From Oreohelix idahoensis (lineage: Eukaryota; Mollusca; Gastropoda; Stylommatophora; Oreohelicidae), in contig JAMPIV010005826.1 of assembly GCA_024509875.1 (NCBI GenBank), positions 276,204 through 340,203 of the forward strand: 64,000 bases of DNA, in the 5' to 3' direction. The position numbers were made by a program, and so were the translations under genes. Under the pieces are notes generated by a model. It did no database searches and was not told where the DNA came from. It was given only the letters and a program-made list of their open reading frames with translations. Positions 42,381 to 54,425 of the stretch are shown here, one piece after another. Numbering within the stretch: the stretch's first letter is position 1; each line of letters opens with the position of its first letter.

Positions 42381-44276
42381 TGTGGTGAATTAGTTGTTAG
42401 TATTGGTTTCAATATTATATTAATGGTATCTGGTGTGAGGTCAGCTATGCAAGTCCCTGAGGTTTATTAAATATAAATAAGTTTACAGGGTACCTGTCTG
42501 CTTCCACCACGACCTCACCCGATTATACATCTTCCCCTACTGAAGTGTATTGGTGTGTGTATGTTGTCTAGCAAGTGTCTAGGGTATATGCAATGTGATG
42601 AAATGTATGAACAAGACAACAATTACACCTATTACTAATAAACAATGATTAAACAAGTCACTGAGTAAAGTTTGGAATGTAACTTATTTTTTTATAATTT
42701 ATTTTCCTGTATCTAGTTATTCTTCTGACACAGGAATAATCAACTCAACATGATAATGAAATTATTTACAACCAATTATTTTACAACTGTCATTGAGTCT
42801 GTTTTATCCCACAATTATTATATGTTTCAAGCTGGAAAAATGTCAAGTATTTCTTGCTCCTAGAAAAGGGTACAAGTTTATTGAACGTTTTTGTTCCTCA
42901 CTGTCTGATACCCTATCTTATGGGAAAACTGAGAGAGTGGAGTGTTTGTGATATCAATTTCCCAGACAATTCTTATCTGAGGTCTCTGGAACCAGGCTGT
43001 TTGAAGTATGTATAAAACGCCAGTCTCCACTGCCAAGACACGATTCTGCTTCTATAGGTAAATCACTGTGTAGACACTCAGTATTTAGGCCTCACTGCAG
43101 AACTTAAGGACAGGTGTTAGGTCACCTGGGCTCACTTTCACTCGTAGATGAAACTCTGGAACAATACAAATGTGTCCCACTCAGCATCTAATAATCTCTC
43201 TCTTTCATTATTCTAACATGGCAATATCATCAGACATCAGTATGGTAACTAAACAATTAGTTAACGTTCTCAATTTGGTTGGTACCCCCTTCTGGATAAA
43301 TAACTTTCAAACCCCGTTTGACATTTCCTTGATAAAGGAAACATTTTACATTAATACTATCAAGTCATGTACAATCACGGTGACTTGCTGATGAAGACGG
43401 CCAGTAATCTTCCTGGTCTTATGTCATAACACAACTTTTTCTTTTCATCATAAATATTTAATTTTCTTTTCTCCCCATATGGCCGAAAGCCTGTCTGGCT
43501 TTTCTATACCAGGTTAATACAGTTCCTAACAACGCTGTGAAACAACACAGAGTGATGTTGCCTTCCCTCCAGATAAATGTTTCCCCTTTAAGGTTCATAC
43601 AACTTCAATAATGCATACATAATAATGATAAAAATGACAATATAAATGTTAATATAAAGGTTTCAATATTTACCGCAATCAAAGAAATCTACACACTAAA
43701 CAGTTGAATATTGCGGTATATGGCATAATCCAAATCGCTGCTTGTGCAGAATTAGCAACCAAGACAGTACTCTTGCCTTGTCTATAACAACTTCTTTAGT
43801 GTATAAATTTTAGTTAACAAGTGGCCCCGAATACCAACTACTAATTGGTTTTATACAACCGTTTGTCTATTATACTACAGCCAATCAGAGACTGTTTAAT
43901 GAATAGCGTTCCTTTTCAAATAAAACTGACCTCAAATATTCAAATTAAGGACTCCTTCCCCTCTCCTATTTAATTCAGTACGGCATTTTCAAAAACAAAT
44001 AGGACGTTAACCTTAATTTTCCTTTTATTTTAAACTACCTTATCGGACGTTAACCTTACGGCGCCACGTCACATTGCGTGTGTGTATATATATATATCGT
44101 CTGCTAAAACCAGCGTGTGAATATATGTCCAGAACGCGGGTCGAGAAAAAGGGGGTCTTTCGAACGCCCGTCATGGTATTAATGTTAAACCGCGGCAAAT
44201 CGTTTAGGCCCTTACTTCGGTATGCAAATTGAACGTGCTGTGGAATTAAGCGTTAGTTCTCACAGATTTCACTACA
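42381..44276 (-). repeat. 5' LTR of element B
   Basis: Near-identical to 35,835-37,731, with TG...CA ends. AGGAT follows at 44,277. Confidence 0.93.
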
Positions 44277-44596
44277 AGGATAATGGCTACACCTTCGTTG
44301 TGCTGACCGTCCTCTCTACCAGAATAAAGTACTGTTTCCCCTGTAGCTGTTTTTATTCTCCCCATCCCTGTCCATCTGCTCTCGCTTATTCCCAGGATAT
44401 GTAGTTTGTAGTTCCTCATCTCTGCTGTAATCTGTCTCAGCTTTCCTGCCTCGTTCATAGTTCTGACATTCCAAAAACCAATTCTGGTTTTGTGTTTTGC
44501 GGTCTGGGCATCCGTTTTCATGCCAGTGACTTCCTTTCGGCTTTCACCACTGTCAGTCATACGAGCCTGAGACTCCGGATGTCCGTCCCGCATCAA
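44277..44596 (-). pseudogene. LINE A ORF, 5' part: endonuclease N-terminal half
   Basis: From ATG 44,596: a basic leader, then RIGFWNVRTMNEAGKLRQI, YKLHILGISESRWTGMG and HNEGVAIIL. These are the N-terminal blocks of the APE-type endonuclease (N of WNVRTM, E of SESRW). The frame is cut by LTR element B and continues in phase at 35,834, which shows the insertion event is the only lesion. Confidence 0.88.
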
Positions 44597-44843
44597 AGTA
44601 TTTCCATTTATTGCTGTTTCCGTAACGTGTGTGATTTTTTACACAGACAGGGGTGTCGGCCCTGTGCTAAAACCCCTAACCTGGAGGACCAGGGTACCAG
44701 CTTTTGTCTGACCCCTACCCACGCAGACCAGTCCAGCATGGTTGAACCTACCAGGAGTAAAACTCCCACTGGCATAGCTCTGGGGATTGTCAGGGTACAC
44801 AAGCTGCCATACCGCTACAAGGTATAGGTACCATTGATGGCAG
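44597..44843 (-). promoter_or_regulatory. LINE A 5' UTR / internal promoter region
   Basis: Non-coding stretch between the LINE A ATG and the target duplication. Position implies the 5' UTR, which in LINEs carries the promoter. No specific promoter motif recognised. Confidence 0.55.
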
Positions 44844-44937
44844 ATCAAGCGAGTAAGAGCCGCTATAAGCTCTAGCCACGGGGAAGGTAAACCTCGGTAA
44901 ACAAATCAACCTGCTGCCTTGCAGCTACCACCGGGAG

Positions 44938-47900
44938 ATGGAAAGGCTATGGGAGACAACCCTGAACAACAAACACAACCCGGCCTGCCGAAGACGGAGT
45001 GTGTTAGCTACGGCGCAGACACCGGGAAAAATTAGGACACACACGCTTTTGCAGTATGGAGTCATGCGACAATCTCGACTTACGTCATGGCGTCGCTCCT
45101 ATCAGCTACAACCGGGGAGGAGCGGAGCCGGGCCCCTAGCCTCGAAAGGGCCCACCCAAGCAACCGGTGCCTTTGCCAACCAAATGGTCGGGGGAAGGCA
45201 AAGTAGAGAAACTGACCAACCAACCCACTATTTTACAGTGGCTGAATGGAATGCAGAAGGAGTGAGGAACAAGAAACCGGAGTTACAAGAATTCCTCAGG
45301 GAAAACAACATTGATATAATTTGCATCCAAGAAACTCACCTAAAAGATACCCAACGATTTTTCATACGTGGATACGAATCCTTCCGCCAAGACAGGGAAA
45401 AAGAACTAAGGGAGGAATCCTCACGCTGAATAAAACCTCAATCCCAGCAGTAGAGATAAACAGATCTGGTGAGGACGAACTTGAATACATAACAGTCCAA
45501 CTACTACTGCCCAGTGGAGACTTAATGATCACAAACTGCTACAGCCCTCCAACCACAACTCTGGAGCTACACAAAGTGAAGCTTGCAGCATCAAGACACC
45601 TCATTATGGGTGACTTCAATAGCCACTCACCCAGCTGGGGCTATGAAGCAACAGATCTGAGAGGAGAAGAGGTGGAAGATTGGATGGTAGAGAATAAACT
45701 AATTCTAATAAACCAACCAGAGGATAAGCCCACCTTCTATTCCAGAGTATGGAAAACAACGAGCACACCAGATCTTGCTATGGCTACAGATGACATACAT
45801 CGACTCACCACTAGAACAGTAAATAACCAACTGGGGGGAAGTGACCATGTACCAGTCACATTACAGATATCTGAGGTAAGAAGTGCAGGACAAATTAATA
45901 TGTCTCCTAGCTGGAATTTCAAAAAAGCAAACTGGGGATTTTTTAAAGAACAAGTCGATAACCTCTGTCAGAACATTACCCACTCAGATAATATCAATAA
46001 AAACATTTCCATCATCAGTGAGGCAATCATCCAAGTAGCAAAGAAGTCAATTCCACGAGGTAAACGACGAGACTACAAACCATACTGGAGTGACAATCTG
46101 GGAAAACTCCATAGTGACTTAAATAAAGCACGGGAAACTATGGAGCAAAGTCCCACATTAGAGAACACCCAGAGACAAAACAGCATAAAACAAGCTTTTA
46201 ATGAACAAAAGAAAGCTGAAATCCAAAGGAGCTGGCACCAGAAGACCAGCAGTCTTAACATGGAAAAGGACTCGAGCAAGCTGTGGAATCTGACAAGAGT
46301 ACTAAATGAAGAAACAACAACCAGCTACTGCAAGACTGTCATCAAGGAAAACGAAAAATACCACACAGGAAAGATGGCAGCAAACATCCTGGCAGATTTC
46401 TACAAGGAAGAAAGCACCACATCACTTCCACATGCACGTATCCAAGAAGTACGTAAGGAAGTAAAAGAAAAACTGAAGGACCAAAACCCAGATACCTGCA
46501 CGAAGTCATCCCTTACTATGAGAGAACTCAATGCTGCCATAACAAAACTAAAGAATATGAAAGTTCCAGGAAAAGATGGTATCACAAATGATATGATCAA
46601 GAACCTTGGACCTGTAGCCAGGCACAAGCTCCTCCTAATCTTCAATCAATCATGGAGTACTGGAAAATTCCCAGATCGATGGCGAGAAGCAATCATTGTT
46701 CCCATCAGAAAGAAACCAAAGGAGAAAACAAGCAAGTCCAGCTACCGACCAGTTAGCCTTCTGAGCTGTCTGGGTAAGGTAATGGAAAGAATGGTGAACT
46801 CAAGATTAATGAAACATCTGGAAAAAAAAACCATATGCTTGATAACACACAGTCAGCATTCAGGAAAAACCGCAGCACCGAAGACCAGCTGGTATATCTA
46901 GCACAGGAAATAGAAAATGCCTTTCAGGAGAAAAAGAAAGTTCTGGCTGTTTTTGTAGACTTGACAAAAGCCTTTGATAAGGTGTGGAAAGAAGGACTCC
47001 TCCTTAAGATGCTCAACAACAAAATTGAAGGGAGAATGTTCAGCTGGATACGGGACTTTCTCCGATACCGCACAGCAAGAATAAAACTTGACGGGAATCT
47101 GAGCCAGCGCGTCACTCTTCAACAAGGTGTGCCACAAGGAGGAGTTATCTCCCCCACACTTTTTATCATATATATAAATGATATTGCAGAGAAACTGTCC
47201 GGACATATCTCCAGGGCTCTTCATGCTGACGATTTTGCTGCCTGGTGAGCTGCTGAACATTTGCCTACTGCAAAGTTCAGGATGCAAGCAGCGCTAAATA
47301 CCATTGGTAAATGGCATCAGAGTGGGGAGTACAGATAAACCTCTCCAAGACTGTAGCAACCTGCTTTTCTTTGTCAAATCGCCAAGAAACGATCAAACTG
47401 CAATTAAATGGAAGTGAGCTTCCAATCGAGGAAAATCCAACATACCTGGGAGTCAAGTTGGATAACAGACTCACCTGGAAGCCGCACATAAAAGCAGCAG
47501 AACAGAGAGCAATAAGAAAGCTCTCTATTATGAAGAAACTGGCTGGCACAAGTTGGGGGGCAAATACCAACATACTTAAAAAAGTCTATACAGGCATAGT
47601 CAGGCCTGTACTTGAATATGGCATGTCAGCCTGGGCCACGGCATCTAAAACAAACACAGAACGTCTAGGGAAAGTACAAAATTCAGGCCTTAGATTAATC
47701 ACTGGAGGGATGAAGACTTCTCCAATCCAGACAATGGAGAGATACGCCAACATCCGCTCTCTGAATGACAGACGTGAGGAAAAGGTATTCACTCATAGTG
47801 AGAAGCTTCTACGAATGCCAAGTCATCCAATGCATGCCAAACTCCATAGTTTGACAAAGAACAGGCTGAAAAGAACCAGCTTCATAAACATCTCCAAACA

Positions 47901-48900
47901 TCTGCATCGATGCCATGAAGACCTCCTCCCAAAACAACCTACCGAGATTGAAATGTTAACTGATTATGAGGAGCCAGACGACTGCCATGGAAATATATCT
48001 ATCTTCACAGAAGTCCCTGAAATAAAAAAGAAAGGCCACCAGACCCCTCAACAACTAAAAACTTTGACTCAAGAAATGATTGAAGAAAAGTACAACCCGA
48101 AGGAGTGGACACACGCATACACAGATGGATCCGCTGAGGGGGCAGTAAAGAACGGTGGTAGGGGAATTTTTATAAGATTCCTAAATGGAAAGATCATCCG
48201 AAAGGCCTTCCCAACTGGAAAGATCTCCAACTTCAGGGCAGAAGCTATGACACTACTGCAAGCCCTGAAAATCTTCACCAGACCCGAACAACAACCACCA
48301 GATAAGATAGTAATCTTCACTGACTGCAGATCATTACTGGAATCAATACAAAACACCAGAAATGATAACATGATGAATGAGATCAGATCAGAGCTTAACA
48401 TCGTCCAAAGGTCATCAACCATTGCCCTTCAGTGGTTACCCTCCCATTGTGGAATTGCTGGTAATGAGAAAGCAGATGCTCTATCAAGAAGTGGCAGTAA
48501 AATGGAACAATACAGCCATCCATTGCCGTATCGGGAAGCAAAAACCATCATCCATAACAAGTACAAAAACCAGTGGAAGGAGGAAGGGGATACATACAGC
48601 AGAGATGACCCAATGCACCATCTAAACAGATACCAACAGACCACAATGTTCCGCCTGAGAACCGGCCACTGCAGATTACTAGGACATCTCTATCGCCGCA
48701 AGATATCCCACACAAATGAATGCCCATGCGGAACAGGAATCCAGACCCCAAAACACATTCTCCAGACCTGTCCAACCCATGATGAACCGCGACGTGCGAC
48801 CTGGCCAAGGGGTGCTGAGCTCCAGCAGAAGCTATGGGGCTGCCGCGCCGACCTGGTAAAGACTGTGGACTTCGTCCTGGCGACAGGCCTGCAGATTTAG
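44938..48900 (+). pseudogene. LINE B ORF: endonuclease, reverse transcriptase, RNase H, zinc-binding tail
   Basis: Pieces in four frames. Endonuclease: VAEWNAEGVRNKKPELQ, ICIQETHLKDT, then a frameshift in an A-rich run at about 45,400; ITNCYSPP, MGDFNSHSPSWGYE, TPDLAMA and GSDHVPVTLQI follow. RT: SYRPVSLLSCLGKVMERMVN, a second frameshift in an A-run at about 46,830, QSAFRKNRSTEDQLV, VFVDLTKAFDKVW and QGVPQGGVISPTLFIIYIND. The active-site Tyr is His (HADD), followed by a stop at 47,246, with a third shift near 47,310. RNase H: AYTDGSAEG, FRAEAMTLLQAL, FTDCRSLLES and LPSHCGIAGNEKADALS. End: FRLRTGHCRLLGH with C-x-C ... H-x5-C. RNase H downstream of RT places it in the I-group. At least four lesions; dead. 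Confidence 0.9.
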
Positions 48901-48945
48901 CATGACTACAAACTGAACGCAGAAGAAGAAGAAGAGGTTGTGTAT

Positions 48946-49634
48946 GGGCTGGCAACTGTCATCTTCAAAAGCATAGCTACAGAGACCACCGCTGCAAGAG
49001 CGCATGAACGCTTTGGTGCAGGGTACCAGCTGCAGTTGTGGCTCTATTTCTCCACAGGGAGCCACAAATGATGAATGATGAGTAGTAATAGCGACCCGTA
49101 ATCGGGATGATGTGATCAAAGATACTCAATGAAAAAAGTGATTGGACCGACTACAATGTCTTCTTCGTTGTTCGTTCTCAAATAAACATCTATCTTTCTT
49201 TTTTTTTTTCGTACGCCCGCTAATACTCGAGGCGAAATCTCAGGTTATTGTTAATGTCTAACCTGACATTGATTTTACGTGAGATCCCTGTTCTTGTGCA
49301 GAGACAGATGTCCCTCGCCATTCAGGCAGATACTCGCCGATTTCGGAGGTACCCATTAGAGCTGGGTCGGCTCAGGAGCCGCCAATCCCTGGTCGACGAC
49401 ACTCTTCAAATGTTCTCGCCAGGTCTCGAGTTAATCCAGTCCAATTCCCGGTCGACGAAAAATTATCTTTCTTATAATGCTGGCTGTCCGTCTCATACTT
49501 CTCTCGTCACCAAACAGTTTCTCCCTTAACTGAGTTGGGAAGGGCCACGCTGCTTCTCTCATGGAGCCGACAGTCTTGGAGGACATTTTATACTGTTAGT
49601 TTGTCCGCCCCTCATATATATATATATATATATA
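48946..49634. other. unassigned sequence, possible 5' UTR-like fragment at its start
   Basis: 48,946-49,080 is GC-richer than its surroundings and flanks LINE B. I cannot name it. (TA)n at 49,615-49,634. Confidence 0.4.
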
Positions 49635-49798
49635 GGAAGGCAAAGAAAATCCTGGGCCGATAACATCAAAGAATGGGCATGACACGGTTTTTCCACACTT
49701 GTACGCATTGCTGAGGATAGAGAGCAGTGGAGGACCCTGTCTGCTGATGCTTCCACCATGGCACCCCTACGACACATGACGGGTTACGGGTTGAGATG
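49635..49798 (+). mobile_element. LINE C-terminal fragment
   Basis: Plus strand: RKAKKILGR in one frame and SWADNIKEWA, a stop, HGFSTLVRIAEDREQWRTL and SADASTMAPLRHMTGYGLR in the other, then stop. This DNIKEW ... AEDRE-WR pattern ends many LINE polyproteins. (TA)n follows at 49,801-49,821. Confidence 0.7.
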
Positions 49799-49821
49799 AT
49801 GATATATATATATATATATAT

Positions 49822-50735
49822 ACCTGACCGATGAATCTACTGAAATCTGGAGAGAAGGATCCATGACAGATGGAGAGACAAGATTAGCAAAATGCTCCGA
49901 TAATATAATTAAAATTAGATCGGGAAAACTAAACCAGGATTAAACAAGTCTGCGAGCTGACAAAACTACCACGTGATGACACAACTATCACGTGACGACA
50001 AAACTATCAACGTATACCTATGCTGCATGAACAATGTTGATGTCACAAAACAAACGCTGTTCAAGTAAACTTCCTTCTAACCAGTCCTTGACCTCAGCTA
50101 CGCGTGCGTGACATAAACGACGAACTTCCATGAACGCGTATGACGCAGAAATACTCCAAGTATACACTCAATATAAGGAATAAAAACAATATTTAACAAA
50201 CAGGTTTGAAGTATTCCACCACACAACGCGTGCCATCACATCAAGAAAAAAACTGCAACTATGCAATACACGCGCACCGCTTGCATCACGCCAGACCACG
50301 GTTTGACTGAAGTGCAGAAGGCAGTCTCTGAAAGCCAGACCTAATGCTGGCGAAATGGTACGTACTCGATATCTAACTAGCACTCACACCGAGCTCCAGG
50401 GACATGCCACTGTGCGCACGTGCTCATGGCTTGCTAGACTACATAATTAAAAGTGGAGTCAGGTTGAAGTCTTTGGTTTATTCTTTCTGAATGTTGCTAT
50501 TTTCTTTCATTTTTAATTTTACGCTATTTTTCAACCTGAACACTAACAATTTATAATCCTCCCCACCTTTCAAATCTCTTAACACGCTAACTCAGTGATT
50601 TTCAGCTTGTGGGTCGCTGGAAACATTGCGATGAGCCGCCGCGTCCCTTACGTGTTACTCGAAGTTGTAAGCGGCATGCTTTTGGCAGAATTCCTATAAT
50701 TAATTATTATTTGTCAATTTTGGTACATGGGTCGG
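49822..50735. other. unassigned sequence
   Basis: Contains a short direct repeat at 49,958-50,010 (units of 'caactatcacgtgacgaca'). The rest is unassigned. Confidence 0.5.
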
Positions 50736-53162
50736 TGTCGTGAATTATTCTAATCCCCATATATAAATTAAAACGTAAATGCAAAGCCTAACAAATAAAT
50801 TTAATAAAAGGAAAGAAGAATGGTAAAGAACAGTGCTGTCACAATGACTGTACTCGAAATCCCCCTTGTTTTCTACTTCGTCTGCAAATTGTAACGCTTT
50901 CACGTTGATAGTAAAAGCCTACTGTATTATTACCCGCTTTCTTCAATGAAACGTGTACTGTATTTCTTGGAAAAACCTTGAGATACGCAAGCTGATCAAT
51001 GACCTAAATTTAATATTTCATTCATTCCATTTTATACACGGCGTGACTAAAGGACAGATGGACTAAAGGATAGAGAGAAGGGAGAGGCAGAAAGCAGGGA
51101 CACCTGCAACACTAAACACGCGTCGCGCGATACACAATTGCTGCCATCACGCGTGTAAGGCCACATGCACTAACTTTATTTCAAATCGACAGTGATAAAA
51201 TTCACTACCCATACCAGAGTTAGGTTTTAAAATCCTGAAAAACGCTTATTGGGAATTATGACATTATACCGGTTTACGTTTGAAAACATGACAGTACCCA
51301 GACACCACATGGGTATTGAAGTGAACAGGAGGTGGTAGAAAATGCACATTTTGAACGCAGCCACCTAGCTCCCTTAGATTGAGATATTTGGATTCCTTAG
51401 GGTTTGCTGACAAAGAATATGTAAAACGTTACGCAAATAGTCTAGGAATTACCAAGTTATGGCCAAAATAAAATAGTGGGGGTGCCTGACAGCATGAAAT
51501 CATTTCTGCTCATAAAATTTTTTTATAACGTGTTTGAAAAAACATTACGTTACGGAAATAGCCTACCATGTTAACTCCTATGTGATTGGAGCGCAACAAA
51601 TGAAAGACTAAACACGATTGGTCGGACTATAAATACTATCTTGTGTTGTCAGGGGAAACGTGAGAAAGGGGTACTTTTTTGAAAAGATGTGTAGACGTGG
51701 TGTGATTGGGTAGAGCTGCGAATATACTCAATTCAGAGCGTCTGTTCATTGCCACATCTTGTAATAAACCTACTAAGAAGCAGTGCGTTGAGCACCAGTG
51801 TATATTTTTTATAAAATAAAGCCTGGGACATCGGCAGATCGGAGTTGTGCTATATTCATTGCCAGTCAACGAAACTGTTTATTATTATTTCCATGAATTG
51901 TGGTAAGCTTGAAATATTCAATATTTTTAAATGAAAATTGAATGTAAATTGATAAATTATGTCTGTATATATGTGTGGTTCAGTAGCGAACATGATGTAA
52001 AGCCTATAGTGCTCCAGCCTGAACAGAAGGTGTCGGAGGAAAGTAAAACTGCATGGAATGGCCAAACAGTACACTGACACCTAGATTATTAACTAGAAAG
52101 AAATAATGCTGGAATTGCAGAGGCGTAGTAACCATTAGGGAGGGAAATACTGGTATAAAGTATTTCAGATGAAGCTGACAGTTGGCCTAACGCTCTGAAC
52201 TCAATGTTTGTGATGTATTGTGCTCAGTGTAGAAAGGGAGTATAAATTAGTTCTGACGTAGAAGGTACAACCTTTTTGTTTCAGGGACAGTGGTCTTAAA
52301 GTTATTGAGCAGCACCTGGTCAGTGCTTTGCTGAAGCCAGAGGTGGACAGCATACTCCTTGGTCCATATAGCAACCAGTGGGGTGGCTCCAGAACTCATT
52401 ACAGTAATCGAGCAGAGGAGTCTTTTACTACAGTCATCACGCAAGATAAGAGAGTGTGGCCATGGAGCTCAACATTATGTACCCCCATCTTAAAATGACA
52501 TTGTAAACTAAGATTAAGAGGGGAATTTAATTGTTTTAATACCAGGAACTGAGAACATCTCCAATACTAGTTCCAATAGAAACAAACTATTGAAGTCATG
52601 ATGACAAATACCAACAGAGCTTGAACAAAACAAAACCAGTATTACCTCATATTACCACTACACAACTGACACACATAGGATACCATTAATAATATATGTC
52701 ACTACAAGAATCATATTAATAAATTCTGTATATATAACTTGTAATTAAAATTGATTGTGATTCCTGGTTCCCTTTGTATTTGAATCAGGACACATATACA
52801 TTCATGACAGCACTGAATACATATTGTTATTTGAAAGTTATCAGTGACTCCTTTAAGATATCCTCTTAGAGTGTTATATGTATGTGAGTGTCACAGTGTT
52901 GTCAAGTGTGGTGGAATAAATTAACTTGTTTATCTGTCTGTTGTTGTTATGACTTACACTTCATCATACACATACCCTAGACATATAACGTAGTCATCAC
53001 ACTATTCCAGAATAATTCTGACTGAGGTATACATATGTGGCAGTAAGTAAGGTTATCTATAATACACTACTCTTATTAGATATAGATACCTTCACAGCTG
53101 ATCTCAGTCAGTACACTAAGTCCCCTATAAATATTTATAACATCCCACATTACCACAGTCGG
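50731..53162 (+). mobile_element. solo LTR related to element A, with GTCGG target duplication and an intron-like block
   Basis: GTCGG at 50,731-50,735 and 53,158-53,162 flanks a 2,422-bp LTR (TGTCGTGAATTATTC ... TTACCACA). It aligns along its length with the LTRs of element A but is clearly diverged, so it is an older insertion reduced to one LTR by recombination. It is about 360 bp longer than the LTR of A, almost all accounted for by 51,903-52,284. Confidence 0.92.
51903..52284 (+). other. candidate spliceosomal intron inside the LTR (382 bp)
   Basis: Bounded by G|GTAAGCTT and CCTTTTTGTTTCAG|GG, with a pyrimidine-rich run before the AG and a branch-point-like CTGAC about 28 bases upstream. 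In both LTRs of element A the flanks are joined without it: TTGTG|GGACTGTGGTCC (14,886-14,902 and the equivalent site near 21,235). No terminal repeats or target duplication border it, which argues against an ordinary transposon insertion. Confidence 0.7.
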
Positions 53163-53252
53163 CAATGTCACCAACTGTAAAATCTAGGTCGCGGTCGTGA
53201 AAACGTTGAAAACCACTGTTTTAAATGATGACTACAGGATATCGTGAACATT
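53163..53252. other. unassigned spacer
   Basis: 'gtcgcggtcgtgaaaacg' and flanking sequence between solo LTR and minisatellite; no feature. Confidence 0.4.
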
Positions 53253-53471
53253 GCTGATCTGTGTATTGAGTGCTACAGCGTCAGATAATATTTATGGCAC
53301 AGACGTCCTACTGATACCTGCGCTGATCTGTGTACTGAGTGCTACAGCGTCAGATAATATTTATGGCACAGACGTCCTACTGATAACTGTGCTGATCTGT
53401 GTATTTAGTGCTACGGAGTCAGATAATAGTTGTGGCATAGACGTACTGATAACTGCGCTGATCTGTGTATA
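53253..53471. repeat. 69-bp minisatellite, about 3.2 copies
   Basis: Units begin at 53,253, 53,322, 53,391 and (partial) 53,457 with 'gctgatctgtgtattgagtg'; the third is 66 bp. Because 69 is a multiple of three, a frame stays open across it, but the peptide is only the repeat translated. Confidence 0.93.
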
Positions 53472-53734
53472 GTTAAGTCACGTATTACGAACGAGTTCCG
53501 TTATTAAGGACGTTCGTAGCCCGATCTTTATGCAAGTCGGAATCTGTACGTACAGTAAATGTGCATAAGTATTCTTTAATAAAACATGGGTTAAAATAAT
53601 ACTTTAGAACATTATATTTAACCGAAACATGTCTAAATATTGTTACCTCAGCCTGATACAAGTATAACTTTCGAAGAGGCAAAGAGTTTTATCGGAAGCA
53701 GATACAGGAACCAATGGGATGTACAGCATCCAGT
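53472..53734. other. unassigned sequence
   Basis: No supported feature. Confidence 0.45.
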
Positions 53735-54047
53735 GCAGCAAAAAGTATGTGTATTACCAGCTCTGTAGAAGAGAACAAGTGGTAATCTTCAGACTCCGCA
53801 CGGGCCATAACAAATTGGGATATCATCTGCTCAACAAGCTAAACAAGATAGGAACTACCGATCAGTGTAACTGTGGCACTGATAAAATGACTGCTAAACA
53901 TCTGCTTCAAAGATGCCCAACATATGTGGAATAGAGAAACCACATATGGCCGTCACCTGTATGGGGATGCAAATAGCCTCAAGTTGACCACTGCTTTCTT
54001 TGAAAATATTCAAGTAGACGTCTGAGAGTGTATGAAGAAGAAAAAGA
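53735..54047 (+). mobile_element. I-group LINE 3' end (family I-2), copy 2
   Basis: YVYYQLCRREQVVIFRLRTG, LGYHLLNKLNKIGTTDQ, CNCGTDKMTAKHLLQRCPTY, then a stop and small indels, and a GAAGAAGAAAAAG tail. Matches 23,390-23,722 along its length, here with an intact C-x-C ... H-x4-C zinc-binding signature. Confidence 0.83.
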
Positions 54048-54104
54048 TATTCAATAGTTCATATAGTGTCGTGAAAGTGACCACAGCCAATGAGGCACTT
54101 TTTG

Positions 54105-54127
54105 GGGGGGGGGGGGAGGGGGGGGGT
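54105..54127. repeat. poly-G run
   Basis: Near-uninterrupted G tract, G-quadruplex-prone. Confidence 0.9.
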
Positions 54128-54365
54128 TAATGCTTACTTGGCTGTGTGATCTTTCGAGACTGACTTTCGCTGCGAGGCGACGGCATCGTTTGAATGGTCC
54201 CTGGTGTGACAAAACGTCTGAACATGCTCTTTTGTGTGATCTCTCACACCATCAGCCCTCCGGCAGTATCCTTTCTTTTTCTTCATTTTTCTCACTCATC
54301 GCTTTTATGTGGCATAAATCATGCCTTTTTATTCGTTAGTTTCACTATTTTGCTCTATGCTGGAC

Positions 54366-54425
54366 ATAGCATGGTGAAGTCTCTAACACGCCACTCCCCT
54401 ATGGCAGTATTTGCTACGGGAGTAA
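54366..54425 (+). repeat. SINE S2 tail fragment
   Basis: 'ggtgaagtctctaacacgcc', 'actcccctatggcagtattt' and 'gctacgggagtaat' match the S2 3' body. Confidence 0.7.

Larger units (their letters stand above)
35830..44281 (-). mobile_element. LTR element B: Ty3-type, Gmr1-like order, near-intact; AGGAT target duplication
   Basis: AGGAT at 35,830-35,834 and 44,277-44,281 flanks two near-identical 1.9-kb LTRs (35,835-37,731 and 42,381-44,276). Transcription direction is minus, so the right LTR is the 5' LTR. One long gag-pol frame occupies the interior, and I see no env. It inserted into the endonuclease coding region of LINE A. Confidence 0.95.
33066..44854 (-). mobile_element. LINE A (RTE type), full length, interrupted by LTR element B; 11-bp target duplication
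   Basis: ATCAAGCGAGT is present at 33,066-33,076 and 44,844-44,854. Removing LTR element B and one copy of its 5-bp duplication leaves about 3.3 kb, the size of a full RTE LINE with one ORF. The 3' end (left, minus strand) is 'ggatcaaagaagaagagaag'. The 5' UTR spans about 44,597-44,843. Seven other fragments of this family or close relatives lie elsewhere in the window. Confidence 0.88.
32835..48945 (+). mobile_element. LINE B (I-group with RNase H), full 3' end, interrupted; 12-bp target duplication
   Basis: GAGGTTGTGTAT occurs at 32,835-32,846 and 48,934-48,945 and flanks the element. LINE B itself is 32,847-33,076 plus 44,855-48,933, about 4.3 kb, and the 11.8 kb between is LINE A with LTR element B inside it. 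The 3' end is GAACGCAGAAGAAGAAGAAG. The coding part is broken by several frame lesions. The 5' region (32,847-33,076) carries no ORF that I recognise and is likely 5' UTR/promoter. Confidence 0.88.

Noticed and set aside
51903..52284. Transposon insertion in the solo LTR
   Set aside because: No terminal inverted repeats, no target duplication, and GT-AG borders match an exact splice join in element A; an intron fits better, though not proven.
53251..53472. 73-codon frame with 23-residue repeats
   Set aside because: A minisatellite with unit length divisible by three; no start context or domain.
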